In this document: positions 8,712 through 18,171 of the stretch, piece by piece
How the letters are laid out: the number at the start of each line of letters is the position of its first letter
Numbering within the stretch: position 1 is the stretch's first letter
From: Natronocalculus amylovorans
Lineage (GTDB): Archaea > Halobacteriota > Halobacteria > Halobacteriales > Haloferacaceae
Length of the DNA stretch: 64,000 nt
Direction: 5' to 3'
NCBI RefSeq assembly: GCF_023638035.1
Contig: NZ_JAKRVX010000006.1
Location: 97,886-161,885 of the forward strand
Made by a program: the position numbers and the translations under genes
The notes under the pieces: generated by a model
Seen by the model: the letters and a program-made list of their open reading frames with translations, nothing else
What the model was told of the DNA's origin: nothing
Database searches by the model: none

Positions 8712-10028
8712 CTAGTCGTCGGTCGTCCCCTCCGTGCTCAGAATGTCATAGATCGCATCAATCACATCATTCGGCTCTCCAACTCGTGTGACAGCAACAT
8801 TATCTCTGTCTCCAAGCTGTCGTTCAACCTCCTCTGCGTGTGTTGCATTGATTGCTGCACCACCGGGTTGGGTCTCAATATAGGCGTGTAGATTCGCATC
8901 AATCGACTCCATAAGTGGGATGACCGCATCTTTTGTATCGTTCGAGGAGTTTTCAGAGTCACCTGCAGCAAACACATAGCGGTTCCACTCGCTGAACGGA
9001 TACTGTTCGAGGATCTCTGCGGCAAGTTTGTATGCCGATGAGATTTTTGTCCCACCACCCGATCGAATGCCGAAGAACTCCGGTCGATCGACTTCCCAGG
9101 CATCTGCGTCGTGAGCAATATAGTGGAACGATGCGGTATCGTACTTGCCAGTGAGGTACCAATCAAGCGGTGTCAGCGTCCGCTCAACGAGTTCGCGTTT
9201 CCGCTCTCTCATTGAGCCGGATACATCCCGAATATTGACAACAACGACATTGCGCTCTTTCTTTTCAATAATCTCTGGATAGCGGAACCGTTCATCCTGT
9301 TTTCTGAATGGAATCTCTCTAAGCCCCTCACGCCGGAGTCGATTGATTGTCGGTTCGTTTGCGACGTTTTCTTCAACTGCTTCAAACGACTCCCACTGGT
9401 TCAGTTCGTCTGCAGCAAGCTGTGACGCTTGGTCGGCAATCCATGCAAGTGACACGGGAATGTTCTGATTTCGTGCCCACTCGTAGACGTCTCGTGGTGT
9501 TGCATCACGGACTTTCAACCCTTCACGAACATAGGATTCGTCGAAGTCCATCGCGAGTTTACGCTTAAGACCACGTTTGAACAGCTCTTCGAAATCAAGC
9601 GTTCCACGTGGACCAGTGCGGGTAATATCGGTGAAATCTCCTTCAATCTCTTCGACAACCTGTTTTCCTTTTGGTTCCAGTTCGAGGCCAAGCTCTTCAT
9701 CAAGCTCTTTTGCGAACTCCTCTGGATCCATCTCGTAGTACTCGTGGTCTGCGCCCTCTTCACCTGGTTCGCCGTCTTCATCACCGTCTCCGGGTTGTGG
9801 TGGACCAACAGGTTGTCCTGGCTGTGGCGTGCCGCCCTGCCCCTGACCAACACCGCCCATCGATCGCTTATCATAGACAAACTCAGGCAGGTCGACGATT
9901 TTGATCGGAATTTGGACGCTTCCTTGTGTCGACTGACCGAGGTCGCCATAGCTAATAAACTGTGAAAGGTCTTGTCTCCGGCTCTCGCCGACTTCTCGGA
10001 ATCGTTCGAGATCGTCTCTTAGTCCCAT
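8712..10028 (-). CDS. DUF444 / YeaH-YhbH family protein (VWA-like)
   Basis: A 438-residue protein of the UPF0229 family. Residues 60-100 are a Gly/Pro/Glu-rich low-complexity linker; residues 255-430 look like a von Willebrand A-type domain, with D-V-S-G-S at 268-272 as a probable metal-ion-dependent adhesion site. In E. coli yeaH is cotranscribed with the kinase gene yeaG (prkA) and both are induced by nitrogen starvation and stationary phase. Here it overlaps the upstream kinase stop by 10 bases, implying translational coupling. It is likely a partner or substrate of the kinases (inference). Confidence 0.92.
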   Translation of the reverse strand: MGLRDDLERFREVGESRRQDLSQFISYGDLGQSTQGSVQIPIKIVDLPEFVYDKRSMGGVGQGQGGTPQPGQPVGPPQPGDGDEDGEPGEEGADHEYYEMDPEEFAKELDEELGLELEPKGKQVVEEIEGDFTDITRTGPRGTLDFEELFKRGLKRKLAMDFDESYVREGLKVRDATPRDVYEWARNQNIPVSLAWIADQASQLAADELNQWESFEAVEENVANEPTINRLRREGLREIPFRKQDERFRYPEIIEKKERNVVVVNIRDVSGSMRERKRELVERTLTPLDWYLTGKYDTASFHYIAHDADAWEVDRPEFFGIRSGGGTKISSAYKLAAEILEQYPFSEWNRYVFAAGDSENSSNDTKDAVIPLMESIDANLHAYIETQPGGAAINATHAEEVERQLGDRDNVAVTRVGEPNDVIDAIYDILSTEGTTDD

Positions 10029-12289
10029 TTGTGTTGCACCTCTCGCATTACTCGACGTGTCGTCAGCTCCGCAGAGGCAGGTGAGTAGCCATACTCGTCG
10101 CTGCAGAGCCGATCGACCGTTGCAGTTTTTAGTCGCTCTGTTTCGGTCCCCTCTGGTGGATCACTCCACTGTCGTGGATCGAAATCCTCGAACAGGCGCT
10201 TGATGTCTTCCCACTCGTGCGTCTCAAGAACTGAGCGGATGACCGGGATTGCAGTGAGATCTACTGAGCCGATCGAGAACTCCTCGTCGCGATGTTCCCA
10301 CGCGTATCGATTAAGCGCCGTAATTACGTTATGACGCCGGAACTCAATCACCGACTCTGTCGGATCAGAGCCTGCATAATCGTGTTCTCGGAAGCGACCA
10401 AGATGCTCAACTTCGAACAGCTTCATTACGAGTGGGTCCGGATCAATCGTCCCGTGGATCGTTTCAATCTCTCCGCCGCTATCCCACGCAAAGACGTGTT
10501 CAACGTACTCTGCGACAGTCTCTTCTGAAACACGCTTTTCGGCTAATAGTGCAGCCAACACATCCGCCTCTTGTTCGATAAGAATCTGATCTTTGACCAT
10601 TGTCACGCGATTTTCATACTCTGCAGACTCTGATCGAGAGAACACGGGCGCCGAAGAGAGACCAGCAGCCATCTCGTTGAGCACATCCGTAGGCATGATT
10701 ACGTTTTCAACGGTGAGATCTGGATGCGATCGATCAAACACAACATGAAGGAGGTCTGCAATCACATCTCTTGTGTATGTGACGGGAATTCCGTTTTTGC
10801 CGTCAATCGTTGCATCGAGCGAGAGGTCTTCTATATCAATCCGCGTATCCCCACGCTGAAGGAACCCTTGTTCAAACGCAAGTGCCTTATCGACAAGTGA
10901 AAGATCCGGTGAGAGTGCTTCACCATCCAATCGTGTAATAACGCTATAGAGTGCAGCAGCACTCACTGCATGGGGCGCAAGTTCTCTATCCCGAACGGTC
11001 CCGCTGTGGTCGCGGACCGGAAGTGTCACTGCTGATCGAACCTTCAGTTCCCGTTCGGTTTCCGGGAGCGTTCCCCACACACCTGTTTCACCGGTGAGTT
11101 CTCGATGGATAAGTTCTGCTTCAAGCGCACGATTTGTGAGATAACGGAATTCGTGACGATCGAGCCGTCGTTTAAGTGCTTTCAGTGGATCGTGGCCATT
11201 CCGGTCTGAAAACTGATCTAACTCAACGTCGAGATCTGGATTTGAGATGATGAGCAACTGAGTATCAAGATCCATCCCGATTCCCTTATCCAGTTTGACG
11301 CGACGATCGTCCGGCACGTTCAACAGTTTTCGGAGGAGATCCGCATGCTGGCTTGCATCTTCAACGATCGTCAGGAGGCTGTTTCCTTGCGAGAGGACAC
11401 CATCGTAACTGAACGCCTGTGGATTCTTTCGACCACGAGAGTTGAGCTCTCGAAGCATCCCCGGCATCCAGGATCCAACGAGCCGTTCTTTTGGTGAGCC
11501 ATCATCTTCTGCGTGTAAAACCCCAACTCCACAGCCAACATCCACAACGTAGTTTGTCACCCGAAGGTGGCTCCGATCCGTTATTGCACTGAATAGATCG
11601 CGCCGCCCATCTTTTCGATAGCGGTTTTCTAAATAGGAGTATGCTTCACGGCTGAATGGATCCAAGTCTGTCTCAACAATTGTCGCGACGTTCTCCGGAT
11701 TTGCATCGTTGATTGCACGCACAACCGCTTGGCGGATCTCTTTTGGGAACACACTCAGTGGATGTGTCTGCACAGGGCTTTGATACCACTCCTCATCATC
11801 AGTGACTCGATTACCGTAGCTAAGACCGCTGCCGCTATCGGCACCAGAGATGTTCCACTCAAGCGTGTATCGCCGACCTGCACGGGTCTTTGAGTATTCT
11901 CGAAGGCCGTTGATGAGACAGCGTTTCAGTTCGGATTTGCCGGTCGCAGTTGGGCCATCAAACCACAATAGCTTCTCACCTTTACCACGATCCGTGGCGA
12001 TCGTTCGGAGATCATCAACAAATGCGTTCAGAACAGCGGTGTTACCAAGAACAGCATGCTCGCCATGATTGTGTGGATCATCAAAAAAGCGGTAGCGCTC
12101 TCTCTCTGTCCCTTCCTCGATGACCGTTCGGGTTCCCATGGATTCGATCGCACTCAGCAGATACCTGCTTGCATGGGCTGCGATCTGTGGATCCGAAATC
12201 GCGGCCTCGACGTACTCAACGAGGCTCATTGGCTCTTCGTACGCCGCACGAAGCGCTGCATCTGCCTGTCTGATAAACTCCTCACTCAT
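10019..12289 (-). CDS. PrkA family serine protein kinase, second paralog
   Basis: A 756-residue AAA+-like PrkA homologue. Walker A is GPTATGKS at 112-119. [20 protein letters not shown] segment corresponds to the PrkA Walker B/sensor region, followed by [10 protein letters not shown]. Around residues 560-660 lies the C-terminal region that in PrkA carries the kinase-like part. It is more divergent than the neighbouring paralog: insertions around the [14 protein letters not shown] and EYEN segments and a different C-terminus. It overlaps both neighbours (8 bases with the first kinase, 10 with DUF444), so all four genes are one operon. Two kinases instead of one suggests a hetero-oligomer or a regulatory subunit. 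Confidence 0.88.
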   Translation of the reverse strand: MSEEFIRQADAALRAAYEEPMSLVEYVEAAISDPQIAAHASRYLLSAIESMGTRTVIEEGTERERYRFFDDPHNHGEHAVLGNTAVLNAFVDDLRTIATDRGKGEKLLWFDGPTATGKSELKRCLINGLREYSKTRAGRRYTLEWNISGADSGSGLSYGNRVTDDEEWYQSPVQTHPLSVFPKEIRQAVVRAINDANPENVATIVETDLDPFSREAYSYLENRYRKDGRRDLFSAITDRSHLRVTNYVVDVGCGVGVLHAEDDGSPKERLVGSWMPGMLRELNSRGRKNPQAFSYDGVLSQGNSLLTIVEDASQHADLLRKLLNVPDDRRVKLDKGIGMDLDTQLLIISNPDLDVELDQFSDRNGHDPLKALKRRLDRHEFRYLTNRALEAELIHRELTGETGVWGTLPETERELKVRSAVTLPVRDHSGTVRDRELAPHAVSAAALYSVITRLDGEALSPDLSLVDKALAFEQGFLQRGDTRIDIEDLSLDATIDGKNGIPVTYTRDVIADLLHVVFDRSHPDLTVENVIMPTDVLNEMAAGLSSAPVFSRSESAEYENRVTMVKDQILIEQEADVLAALLAEKRVSEETVAEYVEHVFAWDSGGEIETIHGTIDPDPLVMKLFEVEHLGRFREHDYAGSDPTESVIEFRRHNVITALNRYAWEHRDEEFSIGSVDLTAIPVIRSVLETHEWEDIKRLFEDFDPRQWSDPPEGTETERLKTATVDRLCSDEYGYSPASAELTTRRVMREVQHKWD

Positions 12290-14360
12290 TGGTGCTCAAC
12301 TCGCTTTTTGCCACCTCCGCACCGGCAAACTCTAACACCTCTTTTGCGCCGTCGGTCGAGTAGCCCTGCTCTTCAAGGGCGTTAATCCAGGCGCTTCGTT
12401 CATCATCGCCCAACTCACCAGCGGAGACCAGTGCGGAGAAATTAATATTGTGTTTTTTATCTTCCCACAGTTTGCGTTCAAGTGCGCGGCGGAGTCTGTC
12501 GTTATCCTGTGGATTAAACGAGGTTCCCTCACGTGCGCGACGTGAAACCCAATTTGAGACCTCCTGTCTGAAATCGTCCTTTCTGTCGCTTGGGATTTCG
12601 AGTTTTTCTTCGACCGATCGGAGGAATGTCTCATCCGGCTCTTGCTCGCGGCCAGTGAGTCGATCCTCAACGGTCGCATCATCAATATAAGCCATCACGT
12701 GATCCATGTACTTTTCACCCTGTCGCTGGATTTCGTCAAGATCGTATGCGAGTGCATGTCTCACATCTTCGATCGCACGCTCTCTGTACTCTTCGCGAAC
12801 CAGTTCAAGGTAGCGCTCATAGCGCTCAAAGTTCTCTTCAGGGATTGAACCGTGATTTTCGAGATTCGCCTCAAAGTGCCTAAATACGGTCAGCGGTGAG
12901 AGGTACGATCGACCACGGTGCGTCGAATCCATAATTGCCTCCGCGATCTCATCACCAATGAACCGTGCGGAGACACCGTCCATCCCCTCCGCAATATCGG
13001 CTCGGGATTCACCATCTTCGCGGAGCTTTTTGATATCAATATCGTCCGAGTCGTCGATCTCGCCGTTGTACGCTTTGGCTTTTTGTACCACCGTTACCGA
13101 ATCGTCAGACGGCTCAACAAGTCGTGTGAGGACGCCGAACAGCCCAGCCATCTCAAGCGTATGTGGCTCGATATTCATATGCGGGACATCTGCGTTCCGG
13201 AGCATTTTCCCGTAGATTTTGGCTTCCTGTTCGTATTCAAGAACGTATGGGTAGTCGATCCGTTTTGTCCGATCGTTGAACGCCTCCATCTTTTCGTCGC
13301 CCTTCTTTTCTCGGTATTCGGGCATATTTGTCCGGCCGACAATGACCTGATCAATGTCGATTCGTGGGTTGTTTTTCGGTTTGATCGTCCCTTCTTGAGA
13401 GGCGTGGAGGAAATCGTAGAGGAACTCTCGTTGTAGTTTCAGTAACTCCTCACCGGAGAATATCCCACGGTTTGCGTTACAGAACGCACCGGAGTAATCG
13501 AATGCTCGAGGATCGGACTCGCCATAAATTGCGAGTTTTGAATAGTTAACATCACCCGTTAGCTCGGTCTCATCCTGATTTTTCTTATCTTTTGGCTCGA
13601 ATGTCTCGATACATTGGCGCCGGTTCTCGCTTGCGACAAGTCGGATCACTTCAATATGGTTCTCAAGAACTGCCTGAAGATCATCATCGTAGTGCGCAAG
13701 CAGCCGGTCCATATAAAACTCGCTGGCCGGATCAAGGTGCTGTTCGTTTCGAATCGTGTAAGGGGCCTCTAACGTCTCGTTAAGCCGATCGATAACCTGA
13801 TCACGCTGCGCTTGTGGGAGGAGAACAATCGGATCTTGATTCATTGGCGACTGGACCGAGTCATCACTAGGGTCTTGATCAACAATGATGTCGCCTAGGT
13901 TGATCCATCTAAACGTGTACATTCGCCCGGCATCACTAAGCGTGTAGTCCTCGAAATAACGGCGTACAAGCCAATCAAAGTGAGATTTTCCCGATCCAAC
14001 TGGACCTAGAAGGAGCTTAATTCGCTTTTCAGGTCCTAACCCACGCGCACCGGATTTGACTTTATTAACAAACTCGTGGATTGATTCATGCACTTCTCTT
14101 CCATAGAAAACGTTCTCACTGTCATGAAGCGGGTCCTCTGAAGCCATCAGGTACTCGACGACGCCGGCATCTTCGTCGTAAGTTGTTCCGTAGTGATCGA
14201 ACATATCTGCAACACGCTGATGCGCATTCCGTGCAATGTGGGGATTCTCCGAAAGCTCTGAGAGGTACCATTCAAATGAATGCGCCTCTCGAAGGTCGGA
14301 TGGCACGGATGCTCTGTACGCCTGACTGATGTCCTCAAGGGTTTGGATGTCGTTACTCAT
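12282..14360 (-). CDS. PrkA family serine protein kinase, first paralog
   Basis: A 692-residue PrkA homologue with N-terminal PrkA AAA domain and Walker A GPVGSGKS at 119-126. The segment AFCNANRGIFSGEELLKL followed by QREFLYDFLHASQEG is the conserved Walker B region. VIVGRTNMPEYREKKGDEK, AFNDRTKRID and EYEQEAKIYGKML are close to bacterial PrkA/YeaG. The frame is open 75 bases upstream, but ATG 14360 (M-S-N-D-I-Q-T-L-E-D) fits family N-termini. PrkA phosphorylates proteins in E. coli and Bacillus; some reports ascribe Lon-like protease activity. First gene of the operon; its leader and promoter region hold inverted repeats. Confidence 0.92.
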   Translation of the reverse strand: MSNDIQTLEDISQAYRASVPSDLREAHSFEWYLSELSENPHIARNAHQRVADMFDHYGTTYDEDAGVVEYLMASEDPLHDSENVFYGREVHESIHEFVNKVKSGARGLGPEKRIKLLLGPVGSGKSHFDWLVRRYFEDYTLSDAGRMYTFRWINLGDIIVDQDPSDDSVQSPMNQDPIVLLPQAQRDQVIDRLNETLEAPYTIRNEQHLDPASEFYMDRLLAHYDDDLQAVLENHIEVIRLVASENRRQCIETFEPKDKKNQDETELTGDVNYSKLAIYGESDPRAFDYSGAFCNANRGIFSGEELLKLQREFLYDFLHASQEGTIKPKNNPRIDIDQVIVGRTNMPEYREKKGDEKMEAFNDRTKRIDYPYVLEYEQEAKIYGKMLRNADVPHMNIEPHTLEMAGLFGVLTRLVEPSDDSVTVVQKAKAYNGEIDDSDDIDIKKLREDGESRADIAEGMDGVSARFIGDEIAEAIMDSTHRGRSYLSPLTVFRHFEANLENHGSIPEENFERYERYLELVREEYRERAIEDVRHALAYDLDEIQRQGEKYMDHVMAYIDDATVEDRLTGREQEPDETFLRSVEEKLEIPSDRKDDFRQEVSNWVSRRAREGTSFNPQDNDRLRRALERKLWEDKKHNINFSALVSAGELGDDERSAWINALEEQGYSTDGAKEVLEFAGAEVAKSELSTNE

Positions 14361-14583
14361 TGTATCACTTGTTGTGGTCTCACTCGCTTTGTTACTTGGA
14401 GGCTGTACTGGTGTGTCACTGCCCGGAGTAACCAATCGGTATGCTTGGTATCAATCGCGGCCTCCTCAGTTGATGTAAGTCGTGGCATGTGTATGCATAC
14501 CACTCTTAGCGCGATCGCCGATCGTCATCGACGACAGAGACTTCAAGAACCAGCAGGGGAACGCGCGGGGAGCGGGTGGTATA

Positions 14584-14601
14584 CTCGGTTTATGAACCGA
14601 G
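14584..14601 (-). promoter_or_regulatory. Inverted repeat at the predicted prkA operon transcription start
   Basis: CTCGGTT-TATG-AACCGAG: perfect 7-bp arms around a 4-base loop. It spans the start point predicted from the TATA-like tract at 14621-14634, so it could be an operator or a 5'-end RNA hairpin. Confidence 0.5.
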
Positions 14602-14620
14602 GCTATTTACACTATGTGAA

Positions 14621-14634
14621 TTTTATACATAAAT
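14621..14634 (-). promoter_or_regulatory. TATA-like element of the prkA-prkA-DUF444-SpoVR operon
   Basis: On the minus strand this reads ATTTATGTATAAAA, the strongest TATA-like tract upstream of the first kinase. It lies about 260 bases before ATG 14360. Confidence 0.4.
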
Positions 14635-14688
14635 ACTTTTCCCTGATTCAACGTAATATAGTGACAAGACACGCAGACGTAGTGGCAG

Positions 14689-14703
14689 TGTTATCTGATA
14701 ACA
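14689..14703. promoter_or_regulatory. 15-base near-palindrome, candidate operator
   Basis: TGTTATC-T-GATAACA: perfect 7-bp arms around a single central T, the geometry of a dimeric helix-turn-helix binding site. It lies between the divergent prkA operon and the gene starting at 14858 and could serve either. Confidence 0.45.
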
Positions 14704-14857
14704 TAACAGTATTTTCAGCACCGTTTAAATACTTGGTGTGAAATCAACGGATATATTGGGTTCAGTATCGCTGAACATCTGAAACAGTCTAGCGTTTTGA
14801 TCGGTTTGGGCGGGAGTGAACGCGGTGGCTTTGTATCCGGCCAGCAAACAACCATGT

Positions 14858-15247
14858 ATGGATACTGATGCACTTCCCGACGCATGGGGTGTCTGGAATG
14901 CGGAACCAGAGGGGCGAATTATTCTCGCATATCGACCAGACGTATTCAATTCCGCCGATTTTGACGCCGCGTGCTTGCCAACAATCTATGTGACGAACGG
15001 CTCTCCACGCCGTCGTCCGGGTGCGGGGTCAGTTGAAACGGACACATGGAGAGTCATTCTCTTTGTCGAGCCGGACGTGGAGGTGAGTCAATCGACGTTT
15101 GACTCGCGCGACGCCGCGATCGACGAGGCAGTCGTGCAGGCAACCAAATTTGCGGAGGGAGAGATTGCGTATCGCTCAGCCTATCAGGTGCCTCGCGAGG
15201 AGTATCTCGACATGTTAGATGAACTAACCGGACGAGAGACTGTGTAG
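14858..15247 (+). CDS. DUF5820-like conserved haloarchaeal protein
   Basis: A 129-residue acidic soluble protein. ATG 14858 (M-D-T-D-A-L-P-D-A-W) is preferred over the upstream ATG at 14816 because the first 14 residues do not look conserved and the new N-terminus matches what I recall of the DUF5820 family (P-D-G-W-x-V-W-N). The core CLPTIYVTNGSP, the WRVILFVEP strand and the C-terminal YQVPREEYLDMLDELTG are further family landmarks. No membrane segments, metal sites or known catalytic motif are visible. Function unknown. Confidence 0.75.
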   Translation: MDTDALPDAWGVWNAEPEGRIILAYRPDVFNSADFDAACLPTIYVTNGSPRRRPGAGSVETDTWRVILFVEPDVEVSQSTFDSRDAAIDEAVVQATKFAEGEIAYRSAYQVPREEYLDMLDELTGRETV

Positions 15248-15294
15248 CCGCGACGGACGAACAACTTAACGGACCCACCTGCGTAAGGCTGGGT

Positions 15295-15744
15295 ATGTCC
15301 ACTGTCACACTCATTGGAACACGGCTTGCAGAAATCGGACAAGAGTTCGTTTACAACGGTGAAGCCACCGGTTGTGAAGGGTGTCCGTACCGGAGTCAGT
15401 GTCTTAATCTTACGGAAGGAAAGCGCTACCGGGTTACAGAGATACGAAAAAACGCACAGACGCTCGACTGTGCAGTTCACGACACGGGTGTCCGCGCGGT
15501 TGAGGTTGAGCCCGCAGCAGTGCTGGCTAACGTCCCATCACGCGGCGCGTATGCTGGAAGCAAAGCAACTCTGGAAGGGCCATGTCCACACGTGGAGTGT
15601 CCAAGTCACGAATACTGTGTCCCCGACGGTGCACAATTTGATACGGAGTACCGAATTGCAGAAATAAAGGGGGATCCACCCCATGAGCACTGCTATCTTG
15701 ATCGATCGCTTACGCTTGTGGAGCTATCAAGCGACGATGCATAA
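15295..15744 (+). CDS. UPF0179 family protein
   Basis: A 149-residue archaeal protein of the UPF0179 family. It has two cysteine clusters of similar spacing, C-E-G-C-P-Y-R-S-Q-C-L near residues 25-35 and C-P-H-V-E-C-P-S-H-E-Y-C near 99-110, plus C at 61 and 133. These are likely metal or Fe-S ligands. TLIGTRLAEIGQEF at the N-terminus is the family signature. The role is unknown. It starts 47 bases after the DUF5820-like gene and is probably cotranscribed with it. Confidence 0.88.
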   Translation: MSTVTLIGTRLAEIGQEFVYNGEATGCEGCPYRSQCLNLTEGKRYRVTEIRKNAQTLDCAVHDTGVRAVEVEPAAVLANVPSRGAYAGSKATLEGPCPHVECPSHEYCVPDGAQFDTEYRIAEIKGDPPHEHCYLDRSLTLVELSSDDA

Positions 15745-15754
15745 CGAAGCGTCG

Positions 15755-16558
15755 TTACTCGACAGTCCCGACTTTTTTCGACACGTAGCCGAAGATTGAT
15801 TCATACCCGTTTGGTGAGAGCAACACCGGATAGAATGATTTTTCGGCGACAATCTCATCGTCATCTGCCCGTGCGAACGCTTCACCAGCGTCGACCTTCG
15901 TGAAATTCTCCGCAAGGACATCGTATCGTTCTGCCTCCGGTTTTGGAATCGGTCCCTCAAGACGGAATACTGAGACCTCATCCCGCTCTGGAGCGTCTAA
16001 TCGCGTCTCGTCTTTGTCCTGTCGAAGCACGCCAGTGGCAACAAGGAACGCACGGACAAGCTCGTAGCCATTATCCGCAGCATCAGCAGTTCCCTGTAGA
16101 CCACACTCAACTTCAATCGTGTGTGGGTATTCGATGAGCCGCCCATCCGTGTGTTCGTCAGTTTCGATCACGACATTAACTGGAAGGCGTGGGTAGATCG
16201 CTCGAGCAACCTCATCGAAGGATTTGATCACGCCGATCGGATCTGCATACGACTGTGTTGAGTGCAACGCAAGTGTTGTACAGTCTTGAATCTCCCTTGC
16301 GAGATCGTACGCGAGTCGATTTTCATGAAGGTCCGCATCAGGATCTCCCGGAAATGCCCGATTCAGATCGGTATCAAGATACCGTACACCCGCTTCAAGT
16401 GCCTCTTCGTTGGCAATAATAAATTTGACTGGTCGCTCTACGGATGGTTCCTCTGCGAGAAGGCGATTGATTGCGATCGGCCCGCACGGTTCGTCACCGT
16501 GAATACCGCCGACAACCGCAACCTCGGGTTTCCCGTCCCCGAGTTCGATTACCTGCAT
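15755..16558 (-). CDS. Succinylglutamate desuccinylase / aspartoacylase family hydrolase
   Basis: A 267-residue zinc-dependent carboxypeptidase-like hydrolase of the AstE/AspA family. The zinc motif is G-G-I-H-G-D-E (H20, E23), with a third ligand likely H in LALHSTQS near residue 104, and R/N residues in DTDLNRAFPG. Members deacylate N-acyl amino acids; the true substrate here is unknown. ATG 16558 places the first strand (MQVIELG) directly at the N-terminus; 11 further codons upstream are open but hydrophobic and unlike the family. Convergent with the UPF0179 gene. Confidence 0.85.
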   Translation of the reverse strand: MQVIELGDGKPEVAVVGGIHGDEPCGPIAINRLLAEEPSVERPVKFIIANEEALEAGVRYLDTDLNRAFPGDPDADLHENRLAYDLAREIQDCTTLALHSTQSYADPIGVIKSFDEVARAIYPRLPVNVVIETDEHTDGRLIEYPHTIEVECGLQGTADAADNGYELVRAFLVATGVLRQDKDETRLDAPERDEVSVFRLEGPIPKPEAERYDVLAENFTKVDAGEAFARADDDEIVAEKSFYPVLLSPNGYESIFGYVSKKVGTVE

Positions 16559-16659
16559 ATACAGATACAAGTAGCCGGTCCATTTGAGCAATCCGGTCTG
16601 TGTTTGATTGCGATTATAAAAGTGTAAGCTTCGATTTTGCTTCCCACGTACTCTATATA

Positions 16660-17145
16660 CTAGTGATCGAGCTGTTCAGCATACGCATAATCGGACGGGT
16701 ACGCTGTCGGCGTATGGCCGTCGAGTGTCAGTTTCCACTCATCAAGTACTGTTGGGTCATCGAGTGCGGTCGACAGTGTCGACCGGATGTCTGTGAGATC
16801 AACACCGTAGAAATCTGCAGGCAGGCCGTATAAATACTGCAGTGCGGTGGTAAACAACGATCGCATCCCGTCATCATTTTTAAAGTCGACGTGTTTGTAG
16901 ACGCCGGCAGCGACCTGAACCATGCCATGAAGGAATGCGCTTTCCGGTGTTCCGGAGCCGTAATTATACCACTCATCCTCGAAACAGTCGTGTGATTCGT
17001 GGAATGCACCATCGTTGAAGAGCCGAATACCGTGTTCAGTCGCGCGGCGCAGTGTCGCGTGTTCCCATTGGCGTCGATCGGCACACCAGCCAGTCGGAGA
17101 GCCAAGTGGCGGGGCAACGCTTGGGTCACGGGTGTGCTCGTCCAT
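16660..17145 (-). CDS. DUF309 domain protein
   Basis: A 161-residue protein with the DUF309 signature: [21 protein letters not shown], then [15 protein letters not shown]. The His/Glu pattern H-E-x-H-x-x-x-E-x-x-W suggests a helical bundle possibly binding metal. Function unknown; the family occurs in archaea, cyanobacteria and Bacilli. The open frame continues upstream through the opposite-strand tRNA-Leu gene, so the start is set to ATG 17145, just upstream of the tRNA promoter. Confidence 0.85.
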   Translation of the reverse strand: MDEHTRDPSVAPPLGSPTGWCADRRQWEHATLRRATEHGIRLFNDGAFHESHDCFEDEWYNYGSGTPESAFLHGMVQVAAGVYKHVDFKNDDGMRSLFTTALQYLYGLPADFYGVDLTDIRSTLSTALDDPTVLDEWKLTLDGHTPTAYPSDYAYAEQLDH

Positions 17146-17216
17146 ACAGAAAGATGTGTACGGGGCAGGGTAACTCCATCGGAGCCCACTGCGTGAAATG
17201 GAGCCGATCCGGAACG

Positions 17217-17222
17217 TTTTAT
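17217..17222 (+). promoter_or_regulatory. TATA-like element of tRNA-Leu
   Basis: TTTTAT lies about 30 bases before the first tRNA nucleotide at 17251. Confidence 0.4.
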
Positions 17223-17250
17223 GCGATCGGCCGCAGACAAGAGAGTGCGT

Positions 17251-17334
17251 GCGAGGGTAGCCAAGCCCGGAAACGGCGGCGGACTCAAGATCCGCTCCTG
17301 TAGAGGTCCGTGGGTTCAAATCCCTCCCCTCGCA
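17251..17334 (+). tRNA. tRNA-Leu (anticodon CAA)
   Basis: The acceptor stem GCGAGGG (17251-17257) pairs with CCCTCGC (17327-17333), with discriminator A17334. The anticodon stem GCGGA/TCCGC (17279-17283 with 17291-17295) encloses CTCAAGA, giving anticodon CAA at 17286-17288. A long variable arm (class II) follows, then a T arm with TTCAAAT. No intron and no encoded CCA. Confidence 0.93.
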
Positions 17335-17338
17335 TGTA

Positions 17339-17387
17339 GACGCACCACAGTGCGTCCATGCGGAAGACGCTCTCGGAGCGCTCTTCC
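17339..17387 (+). other. Two consecutive hairpins directly after tRNA-Leu
   Basis: Hairpin 1 is GACGCAC-CACA-GTGCGTC (17339-17356), a perfect 7-bp stem. Hairpin 2 (17362-17387) has an 11-bp stem with one bulged C, arms GGAAGACGCTC and GAGCGCTCTTCC, and a 3-base loop. They begin 4 bases past the mature tRNA end. No T run follows on the plus strand, so this is not an ordinary archaeal terminator; a small structured RNA or a processing signal is possible. Confidence 0.5.
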
Positions 17388-17490
17388 CTCGCAAAACTTC
17401 TTAAAAAACTACACTGTGAGCGATCGCTCCATCAAACGCGAAGCAGATACACCAGAATATATATCGATCGCATCTGAACAGCAACCAACA

Positions 17491-17625
17491 ATGGTCACCA
17501 GTACAAGAGAGCAGTTCATCGCGATCATGGCTGCCCTTTGGTTTCTCTTAGACATCGTCTTGCTAACGATCGGTGCCTGGCCGACGAGTCTCCTTTGCGA
17601 GTTTGATATTGTGTGTCTCCCGTAG
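17491..17625 (+). CDS. Small single-helix membrane protein
   Basis: A 44-residue frame starting at ATG 17491 with one strongly hydrophobic segment (about residues 9-30) and two C-terminal cysteines. AATATATATCG at 17456-17464 is a TATA box about 30 bases upstream, consistent with a leaderless mRNA. No recognised family. Short length limits confidence, but promoter position and hydrophobic pattern support a real gene. Confidence 0.45.
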   Translation: MVTSTREQFIAIMAALWFLLDIVLLTIGAWPTSLLCEFDIVCLP

Positions 17626-17653
17626 TAATCTGTGACATTTACTCGCAAGGGAG

Positions 17654-17660
17654 TATATAA
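17654..17660 (+). promoter_or_regulatory. TATA box of the winged-helix gene at 17716
   Basis: TATATAA, predicting a transcription start near 17685 and a leader of about 30 bases. Confidence 0.45.
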
Positions 17661-17715
17661 ACCACCACTATATTTTGGGCGATACTATCCATCGATTGGC
17701 CTCTATCTCTTAGAT

Positions 17716-18126
17716 ATGATGCAGACGGGTATGGAGTCACGATCGGCGACTGATGAACTTGTTGACAATGGATCTCGCGAACCAAACGATACATTACAAA
17801 CGGTGTTGGAGCTACTTTCAGACCCCGACTGCCGGCTGCTCCTTGGAGCCGCATCCGAACCACGAACGACTAGCGAGCTAGCCGATGTCTGTGATGTTCC
17901 ACTCTCGACGGCATACCGAAAAGTCGATCGGCTAAGCGAGACACCACTGTTGTCCGAACAGCTCCGATTCTGCTCGGATGGAGATCATGCCTCCGAATAT
18001 GTGTGTACGGTTGACGAGTTGAATATTGGTGTCATAGGCAACGGTGTAGAAGTCACTGTCAAACCAACAGAGCAGCATGAAGAATCCCCATCGATGTTCT
18101 CTGTAACCCCAATCTCTGCAGATTAA
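17716..18126 (+). CDS. Winged-helix transcription regulator
   Basis: A 136-residue protein. Residues 27-85 form a winged helix: LQTVLELLSDPDCRLLLGA, then T-T-S-E-L-A-D-V-C as helix 2 and PLSTAYRKVDRLSE as recognition helix. The recognition segment is almost the same as that of the regulator at 58799 (P-L-S-T-M-Y-R-K-L-E-R-L), so the two are paralogs. The C-terminal half is probably the effector or dimer part. ATG 17716, 17719 and 17731 are all possible starts. Target unknown. Confidence 0.75.
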   Translation: MMQTGMESRSATDELVDNGSREPNDTLQTVLELLSDPDCRLLLGAASEPRTTSELADVCDVPLSTAYRKVDRLSETPLLSEQLRFCSDGDHASEYVCTVDELNIGVIGNGVEVTVKPTEQHEESPSMFSVTPISAD

Positions 18127-18171
18127 CGGCGCTGTCCAAACACCCATGCCTATAGCAGCCGTACAGCAGGT

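Larger units (their letters stand above)
14361..14857. other. Long regulatory spacer between prkA operon and DUF5820-like gene
   Basis: About 500 bases without a convincing gene. On the minus strand the best TATA-like tract is 14621-14634, which predicts a prkA transcript starting near 14600 with a leader of about 240 bases. The spacer also holds a 10-bp palindrome GTATGCATAC (14491-14500), an 18-base inverted repeat at 14584-14601 and a 15-base one at 14689-14703. The part nearest the prkA start is GC-richer; 14600-14760 is AT-rich. Confidence 0.55.

Noticed and set aside
17146..17394. Upstream extension of the DUF309 frame
   Set aside because: It reads antisense through tRNA-Leu and its hairpins; no conserved residues there.
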